Assembly: GCA_023137005.1 (NCBI GenBank)
Contig: JAGLQE010000173.1
Span: forward strand, 1 to 11,945
Direction of reading: 5' to 3'
Source: Thermoplasmata archaeon
GTDB lineage: Archaea; Thermoplasmatota; Thermoplasmata; SG8-5; JAGLSY01
DNA length: 11,945 nucleotides
This document shows, one piece after another, positions 6,201 to 8,844 of this stretch. Below the pieces are notes generated by a model. The model was not told the origin of the DNA. It saw nothing but the letters and a program-made list of their open reading frames with translations, and searched no databases. A program made the translations under genes and the position numbers. The first letter of the stretch is position 1. Each line of letters starts with the position of its first letter.

Positions 6201-8354
6201 TATGGCATTTACCTGAACATTGTCTATCTGGACATACCAATTCCAATCAGGCGAAGAATTCGGGTCGAAATAATGCCATCGTACTATCACATTTGACTGA
6301 CCGATATAAGCCGATAGATCAATATCAACATGCTCGGAGGGAGTGGAAAAGAAACCACCATGATCCTCGTTCCAACTGAGCAAGTTGGTCCAAGAGCCCC
6401 CGCCGTCTGTGCTGATGTCCACATCTAGGATATCCCCTAGGTTCTGGTAATTGGCATCATAAGAAAGCACAGGAGCCGTGGCGGTAGAAAGATCGAACGA
6501 GGGGGTCCATAGTTCGGTGTCGAAGTCAAGAACTCCGGCCGAATCTGAATTGGAATCGGCACAGAAGTCAGCTCCACCAGTGACATAATTCCCATCTCCC
6601 CAGGCATCGTTCCTTCTCCAATCTACACCAGTTCCTTCATTGTCTATGACCGTCCAACCAGCAGGCGGGAATGCGCCTTCAAACTGCTCATCCACCAAGG
6701 TGGTAATGCCCGGGGGATCGGTCTGTGAGGAGGCCATTATATTCGCAGGGTCAAAATCACCAGGACCCATGCCGCCCGGTACTGTCACCCTCGCGATGAA
6801 TGGAATGGAATCACCAATGGGTATCGGGCCGATCTGGGTTATCGGAAACTCCGGGTTTACGATCTGGATATTGTCCAGTTCGAAGTATGCCGGGCCGGAG
6901 TTGGTCTCAGGCACCCACCAGTCGAAGTCAATGTAAATAGTGCTGCCCATGAAAGGACTGAGGTCCACAATGCCTTGCAGTATGCCAGTATCATCGACCT
7001 GGGTATTTGCGACAGCGGTCAGTATAAGATCTGTTTGCAAGGGGGCTCCTCCTCCTGCGGGCTCTATGTGCACCGAGAAGGTTCTATCGATAGTTGCCGG
7101 GACCAAAACAAGATCCCATGCCGCTCGATAGTCGAATGTCAGTGTTGGAGCTCCATACGGTACCGTGTAGTCCTGGCCCAATAGTATGTTCCCAGGTCCA
7201 GCCCCATCAAACCCATGCTGAAGTGAAAATATACCATCAGTTGGCGCAGTAAGGAAGGCCGTTGCTATATCCGGGCATTGATTACCCGCCCCCCCAACGA
7301 ACATCGGCACGTATGGACCAGCCACGTCGGTCGCTATCCAGTTGGTGGAATCCCCTGTTTCGAAGCTAGGGTTCAGTAGGGGCGTCTCCACTCCGCCCGA
7401 GATAAAGGTAACCGGCCAGGCATTGCCTGATGCCGACAGATCATATGTATCAACAAATGCTCCAATATTAGTGACCGTGAGTGGGTAATCCACTTCTTCT
7501 CCCACGAAGGTGCATGTATCCTGTTGGAAGGGAGGTTGAAGGTCCACGCCATAGCCCAAGGTCATGTCGATCAGGACATCATCGATGAACCAGACCGAAT
7601 TGCCGCATGCTGGCGGGACAGAATAATAATGCCAAGCGACCTGTACATTAGGAAAGCCGCAATAGGGCGTGAGATCTATTGTGATCGGAACTTCATTCCA
7701 GTTCCAGCCAGCTCCGCCAAATCCTGCACCGCCCAATTCATAAGTTGCGTCGTGCAGCAGGTCGGCGACCTGTGTCCATGATCCTCCACCATCTGTTGAG
7801 ACCTCGACATCATTGAAGTCTGATGGATCAGATGAGTCCCAGTAGTAACAGCTCATGAATGTCACACTTGCGTCCGAGGCAGTAGATAGGTCCAAGGAAG
7901 GTGTTCTCAACCTTTCATCCTGGACAGGGTCAAGGCCTGTGCCATCGCCCCAGTAGATCCCTGCACAATTTGGTGGTGAGACCGTGACAGGGAAGTATGT
8001 GTCATCCCAAAGATCCCAGTATAGACCAACTAAGCCCATATACACACCAGTGGCTGTTTGGTCCACGGACCATCCAGCAGGTGGGAAGACTCCTCCATCG
8101 AAGCCCTCTGTCAATATGGCAACAGACGGGGCGGGTGCCGGATCGGAATTATAGACATTGGGTCCGGGCGTACTGAGTTCGTATCCCGCATCACTGCTGA
8201 TTTTTAAAGGATAGCTCGATAGGATCTGATCGTCCGGTGCTCTTTCAGCACTTACCATCGGCGTCGCTACCATTGTTACCATTATGATTACAAGCATTAT
8301 TGCCAGTGTTCTCTTCCATAGCCCAGAATGTTCTAATTTGGTGTTTGGGTTCAT
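273..8354 (-). CDS. Giant multidomain surface protein (2693 aa), adhesin-like, C-terminally membrane-anchored
   Basis: This is a secreted, cell-surface protein. Residues 1-36 form a Sec signal peptide (basic WKR, hydrophobic core, predicted cut after MVSA). Domains in order: cleaved-adhesin/MAM-like jelly roll (about 80-265); Ig-like repeat 0 in three pieces (270-321, 504-552, 723-736) with jelly rolls between them; another jelly roll (737-896); Ig-like repeats 1-6 (898-1581); jelly roll (1583-1744); Ig-like repeat 7, split by a DUF1080/LamG-like domain (1746-2050); NosD-type beta-helix split by a Rossmann-like domain (2051-2456); Ig-like repeat 8 (2465-2576); Glu-rich linker; membrane helix (about 2667-2684); basic tail NRKQKKL. 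The jelly rolls carry the family signatures FPPAGW, STDGGGSW and IDDV. No PGF-CTERM-type sorting motif is seen. The start is secure: GAGGTGA lies 4 nt upstream. Likely roles are adhesion, glycan contact or a surface stalk; no catalytic site is evident. The exact function is unknown. Confidence 0.9.
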   Translation of the reverse strand: MNPNTKLEHSGLWKRTLAIMLVIIMVTMVATPMVSAERAPDDQILSSYPLKISSDAGYELSTPGPNVYNSDPAPAPSVAILTEGFDGGVFPPAGWSVDQTATGVYMGLVGLYWDLWDDTYFPVTVSPPNCAGIYWGDGTGLDPVQDERLRTPSLDLSTASDASVTFMSCYYWDSSDPSDFNDVEVSTDGGGSWTQVADLLHDATYELGGAGFGGAGWNWNEVPITIDLTPYCGFPNVQVAWHYYSVPPACGNSVWFIDDVLIDMTLGYGVDLQPPFQQDTCTFVGEEVDYPLTVTNIGAFVDTYDLSASGNAWPVTFISGGVETPLLNPSFETGDSTNWIATDVAGPYVPMFVGGAGNQCPDIATAFLTAPTDGIFSLQHGFDGAGPGNILLGQDYTVPYGAPTLTFDYRAAWDLVLVPATIDRTFSVHIEPAGGGAPLQTDLILTAVANTQVDDTGILQGIVDLSPFMGSTIYIDFDWWVPETNSGPAYFELDNIQIVNPEFPITQIGPIPIGDSIPFIARVTVPGGMGPGDFDPANIMASSQTDPPGITTLVDEQFEGAFPPAGWTVIDNEGTGVDWRRNDAWGDGNYVTGGADFCADSNSDSAGVLDFDTELWTPSFDLSTATAPVLSYDANYQNLGDILDVDISTDGGGSWTNLLSWNEDHGGFFSTPSEHVDIDLSAYIGQSNVIVRWHYFDPNSSPDWNWYVQIDNVQVNAIMTGTFDIAQIKTSWPYDIPWTDDMESGPGLWTTTGFWHQVQDGVSPYPNSYSPVTSWWYGQDSTGDYDNGFTNSGRLESPWFDLTGYTEALISFEEWFETEGLFGIVDQRYIQYDTGSGWTNIQLLPEDGMNTWHHRTIDLTPYCGQIIRLGFYFDSVDNIGNNFDGWYVDDVYVGQCDVDLTPDLQIASEYYGNDVDYVLTVDNTGVIPDTYDLSVAGNAWPTTFWDITGTVPITDTGVLAAGASFDFIARVSIPILTAGMVDTATIIATSQTDIIVWNDAQVQTTSLQPYGVSLFPGFQAISEYYGNDVDYVISVDNTGVLPDTYDLTVAGNAWPTTFWDITGTIPITDTGVMAPGTTLNIVVRVSIPILTAGMVDTATITATSQNDPIVWDTAQVQTTSLQPYGVDLNPVFQSESHYYGDTYSYTLTIDNTGVLPDTYDLTVAGNAWPTVFSDTWGMPITDTGSILDGGSMDIVVEVSIPILTTGIVDTATITATSQHDPVVWDTAQVQTTSLQPYGVQVTPNLQTQSEYYGNTVEYTMTVENTGVYVDTYDLTMAGNAWPTTIWNDNGNTMINSIGPIQPGNAEDIRVTVDIPLLTAGVIDTATLTATSQNDPVIWDNAQVQTTSMQPYNVAMSPNFHSGDGDTGTFVTYDFIVFNIGTLPDNYDITFWGNGWPVQIMDATGSFPISSTGVIMPGATFSFQVWVFIPANIPPGWTDNVNIRVTSQSDPVVFYTSTIQTESDPDFWFNAGPPTQTQWGWKGDVVYHTITVTNDGAAPDVYLPMWDDFEWEVEFWDINKQEQRWWFGPVQPGDTLQFLAKVRLPRGVEAGDVDIVNINVRSNGNEAINWDLQIITRTSLPSPFYDQFETGIFGNYNDGGPLGTVFNAWETTDTHDGGLSTQTSESGAWSMYASDDVTLTTCPMDMEDVDNGLVSAWIRSGASFSNYPEANEDLFVEYLNDQNDWVILERVRSRGAATAGTVYHPVYQLPHDAYHNLFQLRFRQVYGENNDDYWHIDDVYIGPAESNFDLWPTTPVATESIGNELYYDMHIVNNARHTDIIDIDIQFNGQPFTPGLFIDDFSDGNYNGWNIVNTAGGGSSWTASSGIMSQLSNIHSWSTPAWPGTFAWTGNNAWSDYVYSGRFASADNDGFGIMGRYQNTNNYYRFQWHQENNQDVDAGTPGTQHRSLEKCVGGTWTTLASDDVAYIPNQSIWYDFEMRMIGDQITVSIDGVIVFDVTDNSLSTGGIGLYSWGNTGSHFDDIFVYGPGVGPNDIGSLTLAPGETFDLMLPFDESLFPLNEGMNTIDIMATSLIDPSVTDTSQITLLATVHNQDKDTWHSSIQKAVDIANPNDNILAYPGTYRENVVVDKPLTIQGQDRDNTIVGFEGGIPDVLLLFADAGNGEPLRSQLLAFGDITVVDTWDARYSTPTLAQLQAYDVVITWGNYGYNNPTLIGDNLADYVDSGGKVITAMFSISSSGSSYAIQGRFKTDDYHAIAEAGYTSSWTTLGVYDASHPIMDGVVSVNGFYRSTSTTLNPNSYEIARWADGRLFVASKNDKSVVAIAEYPGQARQWTGDVDIIFHNTILWMGGSGDGTIFHVTSDDVNINGFTIQNADTGVLLDNVQDCTVFDNTIKDLDTGILLLNSDTNTITINLILDNGNGITSTGSNNNQIFHNDIIGNGIQATDDSNTNAWDVGYPSGGNFWSDYGGVDANNDQIGDTPYIIDGDSQDNFPIMNQYTTSSFTPPVFLFEQDPVIVTKIDSPGVYVDYTITIRNTGNVPDTYDLAFDGNTWTTEILDASGVNINNIGPIQPGDSLTFTVRVTIPALSATGDADAVNIKTSSQWDPTLMASDLLSTMAHIVLDKDIGLKDDIVSDEALVEEIVEEMVEPVVEELAEAIVEPKVPIADDRQVAPVLTGTMEQALNVDDNPIMTETQAEPEVKADKDIGIDIWAFLPVFFVMVFIPTAYYNRKQKKL
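627..962 (-). repeat. Ig-like repeat 8, membrane-proximal (residues 2465-2576)
   Basis: VDYTITIRNTGNVPDTYDL, FDGNTWTTEI, NNIGPIQPGDSLTFTVRV, IPALSATGDADAVNIKTSS and QWDPTL follow the full repeat order without interruption. It sits between the beta-helix and the Glu-rich linker that leads to the membrane helix. Confidence 0.8.
987..2204 (-). other. NosD-type right-handed beta-helix (residues 2051-2456), interrupted
   Basis: The helix opens with TWHSSIQKAVDIANPNDNIL, then YPGTYRENVVVDKPLTIQGQ, a classic start of NosD/pectin-lyase-like beta-helices. After an insertion it resumes with the rungs VNINGFTIQNADTGVLLDN, TVFDNTIKDLDTGILLLNSD and NQIFHNDIIGNGIQ. It closes with the archaeal NosD-type tail YPSGGNFWSDYGGVD, GDTPYIIDGDSQDNFPIM. 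Such domains are usually extracellular and often carbohydrate-associated. No enzyme active site was identified. Confidence 0.8.
1431..2036 (-). other. Rossmann-like (GATase/ThuA-like) domain inserted in the beta-helix (residues 2107-2308)
   Basis: DVLLLFADAGNG, ITVVDTWDARYSTPTLAQL, YDVVITWGNYGYNNPTLIG, LADYVDSGGKVITAMFS, HPIMDGVVSVNGFYRS and VVAIAEYPGQARQ follow the alternating strand/helix order of class I glutamine-amidotransferase-like or ThuA-like domains found in secreted proteins. The strand after LADYVDSGGK ends in MFSISSS, so the nucleophilic cysteine of true amidotransferases is absent. Both sides of the domain are beta-helix, so it is a domain inserted into a helix rung. A binding rather than catalytic role is likely. 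Confidence 0.6.
2205..2387 (-). repeat. Ig-like repeat 7, second piece (residues 1990-2050)
   Basis: IGSLTLAPGETFDLMLPF, NTIDIMATSLIDPSVTDTSQ and ITLLATVH align with the PGxxxxIVVRV, ATITATSQNDPIVWDTAQ and VQTTSLQP strands of the tandem repeats. The repeat therefore resumes after the inserted jelly roll. Confidence 0.65.
2388..2966 (-). other. DUF1080/LamG-like jelly roll inserted inside repeat 7 (residues 1797-1989)
   Basis: IDDFSDGNYNGWN, GIMGRYQNTNNYYRFQWH, WYDFEMRMIGDQITVSIDG and the closing GGIGLYSWGNTGSHFDDIFV form the standard pattern of the concanavalin-like family that includes DUF1080 and LamG modules. Many members bind or act on sugars, but catalytic function cannot be judged here. 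It interrupts repeat 7 at the position equivalent to the first insertion in repeat 0. Confidence 0.7.
2967..3119 (-). repeat. Ig-like repeat 7, first piece (residues 1746-1796)
   Basis: NFDLWPTTPVATESIGNELY followed by DMHIVNNARHTDIIDIDI and FNGQPFTPGLF follows the first half of the repeat. It ends where NAWPxTF would be, and the next residues start another jelly roll. Similarity is weaker than for copies 1-4, but the order of landmarks is kept. Confidence 0.6.
3612..4298 (-). repeat. Two diverged Ig-like repeats (copies 5 and 6)
   Basis: Copy 5 (from residue 1353, VAMSPNFHSG) keeps the NIGTLPDNYDI, GNGWP and TSQSDPVVF landmarks. Copy 6 (about 1465-1581) is more distant: NDGAAPDVYLP, FGPVQPGDTL and VRLPRGVEAGDVD mark the same strands, and it is unusually rich in tryptophan. 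They continue the 342-bp period with weak DNA similarity, so they are older copies than 1-4. Confidence 0.75.
4299..5663 (-). repeat. Four near-identical tandem Ig-like repeats (copies 1-4, 113-114 aa each)
   Basis: The copies begin at 5663, 5321, 4979 and 4640, with periods of 342, 342, 339 and 342 bp. Each reads VxLxPxFQ, SEYYGNDVDY, DNTGVLPDTYDLTVAGNAWP, ITDTG, VSIPILTAGMVDTATITATS and QVQTTSLQPYG. The pattern is that of COG1361/NEW3-like extracellular beta-sandwich domains. DNA identity is patchily very high: 5512-5552 equals 5170-5210 over 41 nt, and 4995-5072 matches 4656-4733 at 76 of 78 positions by eye. This points to recent duplication or ongoing gene conversion. The likely role is a spacer or stalk projecting the N-terminal modules away from the membrane. 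Confidence 0.9.
6147..6188 (-). repeat. Ig-like repeat 0, third piece: final strand (residues 723-736)
   Basis: FDIAQIKTSWPYDI matches the final strand and linker WDTAQVQTTSLQPYGV of the tandem repeats, and is directly followed by another jelly roll (PWTDDMESGPGLW, residues 737-896). The piece is short, so the assignment rests on its order and on the DxAQxxTS...PY pattern. Confidence 0.6.
6189..6698 (-). other. Cleaved-adhesin-like jelly roll inserted inside repeat 0 (residues 553-722)
   Basis: The module opens with DEQFEGAFPPAGWTVID and contains the ISTDGGGSWTNL strand and a closing VQIDNVQV. It closely resembles the N-terminal jelly roll of the same protein (FDGGVFPPAGWSV, STDGGGSWTQV, FIDDVLI). 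These are hallmarks of the cleaved-adhesin/choice-of-anchor J group. It separates the SQTDP strand from the final strand of repeat 0. Confidence 0.7.
6699..6845 (-). repeat. Ig-like repeat 0, second piece (residues 504-552)
   Basis: This piece reads PITQIGPIPIGDSIPFIARV, then TVPGGMGPGD and IMASSQTDP. It aligns with PITDTGVMAPG, IVVRVSIPIL and ITATSQNDP of the tandem copies. The last strand expected next (DTAQVQTTS) is missing here and appears 170 residues later, at residue 723. Confidence 0.75.
6846..7391 (-). other. Jelly-roll module inserted inside repeat 0 (residues 322-503)
   Basis: NPSFETGDSTNW at the start, a central TLTFDYRAAWDL strand and a closing FELDNIQIV are typical of CBM-like/choice-of-anchor jelly rolls of secreted proteins, which often bind glycans or calcium. 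It lies between the NAWP strand and the PIPIGDS strand of repeat 0, so it is an insertion within a domain rather than a bead in a chain. Binding activity is inferred from the fold class only. Confidence 0.65.
7392..7547 (-). repeat. Ig-like repeat 0, first piece (residues 270-321)
   Basis: This piece runs from VDLQPPFQ to NAWPVTFISGG. It aligns with the first half of the tandem repeats (VDLxPxFQ, DNTGVLPDTYDL, GNAWPTTF). After this strand the repeat pattern stops, replaced by about 182 residues of a different module that begins near LLNPSFETGDSTNW and ends near ELDNIQIVNPEF. The pattern resumes at residue 504. Confidence 0.8.
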
Positions 8355-8355
8355 G

Positions 8356-8365
8356 ACCTCACCTC
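8356..8365 (-). promoter_or_regulatory. Ribosome binding site of the giant surface-protein gene
   Basis: The minus strand reads GAGGTGAGGTC immediately before ATG at 8354. GAGGTGA (8365-8359) pairs perfectly with the archaeal 16S anti-Shine-Dalgarno sequence and lies 4 nt from the start codon. This fixes the start of the gene and agrees with the signal peptide that follows. Confidence 0.85.
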
Positions 8366-8374
8366 ATTTATTAA

Positions 8375-8391
8375 TATACAGATACTGTATA
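8375..8391. promoter_or_regulatory. Perfect 7-bp-arm palindrome near the giant gene's transcript start (candidate operator)
   Basis: TATACAG-ATA-CTGTATA is a perfect inverted repeat with a 3-bp spacer. It lies between the TATA-like sequences (about 8406-8429) and the ribosome binding site of the minus-strand gene, overlapping the expected transcript start or early leader. This is a typical place for an archaeal repressor to bind. The regulator is unknown. It could instead be a chance palindrome in AT-rich DNA. Confidence 0.4.
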
Positions 8392-8405
8392 CTAAAGGAT
8401 AATGA

Positions 8406-8429
8406 CATTATATTTAACTTTATATTTAA
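8406..8429 (-). promoter_or_regulatory. Two TATA-box-like sequences upstream of the giant gene
   Basis: On the minus strand TTAAATATAAAG (8429-8418) is followed by GTTAAATATAATG (8418-8406). Either could serve as the TATA box; predicted starts would fall near 8398 or 8386, giving a leader of roughly 30-45 nt ahead of ATG at 8354. The surrounding DNA is AT-rich, so which one is used cannot be decided from sequence. Confidence 0.45.
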
Positions 8430-8550
8430 TGTTATCTATAGAAATAAGTATACAAGAATTAATAATCAAATGACCACCCAGTGCTTATTCACGTGTGAGC
8501 ATTAATGAAAGATCCCATTCTTTTTATTAAAAATAGAGCAGATATTAACA

Positions 8551-8582
8551 ATTGATCAAATGTATGAAATTTTATGATCAAT
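8551..8582. repeat. Inverted repeat ATTGATCA...TGATCAAT in the divergent region
   Basis: Arms 8551-8558 and 8575-8582 are perfect 8-bp inverted copies around a 16-nt loop. Each arm holds the palindrome TGATCA, and the two palindrome centres are 22 bp apart, about two helical turns. This spacing fits two protein dimers on one face of the DNA. It lies in the middle of the region, more than 125 bp from the TATA boxes of both genes. Confidence 0.4.
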
Positions 8583-8731
8583 ATTCTATTTTTATTTATT
8601 ATAATTATATCAAATATAAACAAATAATGAAAATATATAATGATTAAATGGTAATATGTTAACCTGTTATGAATGATAATGACATAAATATAATTATTTT
8701 TATTTAATCTATTTTATAAGAATGACGGAAT

Positions 8732-8740
8732 CTTTATATA
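8732..8740 (+). promoter_or_regulatory. TATA box of the S-layer-like gene
   Basis: CTTTATATA is a near-ideal archaeal TATA box, preceded by the purine-containing GACGGAAT. The transcript would begin near 8762-8765, leaving a leader of about 80 nt before ATG at 8845. The long purine-rich leader and strong box fit high expression. Confidence 0.65.
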
Positions 8741-8830
8741 CTATTGCAATAATGTTCGAGATAACTTAAACCTCATCACCGAAAACTTGGGATGGGAAAA
8801 ACCAAAGGAAGAGAACAAGCGAAAGTTATA

Positions 8831-8835
8831 GGAGG
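8831..8835 (+). promoter_or_regulatory. Ribosome binding site of the S-layer-like gene
   Basis: GGAGG is followed by a 9-nt spacer and ATG at 8845. It supports this start, which also gives a proper signal peptide. Confidence 0.8.
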
Positions 8836-8844
8836 AAAAACTCT

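Larger units (their letters stand above)
8355..8844. other. Divergent AT-rich intergenic control region (490 bp)
   Basis: No gene is supported here on either strand. The region separates the divergent starts of the two surface-protein genes. It holds two TATA-like boxes, the palindrome at 8375-8391 and a ribosome binding site on the left; an inverted repeat at 8551-8582 in the middle; and a TATA box (8732-8740), purine-rich leader and GGAGG on the right. The stretch from about 8520 to 8740 is extremely AT-rich, which would favour DNA bending or opening and binding of nucleoid proteins. Confidence 0.7.

Noticed and set aside
8480..8500. Imperfect stem TGCTTA...TGAGCA in the divergent region as a terminator or attenuator
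   Set aside because: It is short, contains a T-G pair and lies upstream of both promoters, so it would not be in either mRNA.
8284..8505. 73-residue plus-strand frame spanning the giant gene's start and the promoter region
   Set aside because: It is antisense to the signal peptide coding region and then runs through AT-rich regulatory DNA; there is no ribosome binding site.
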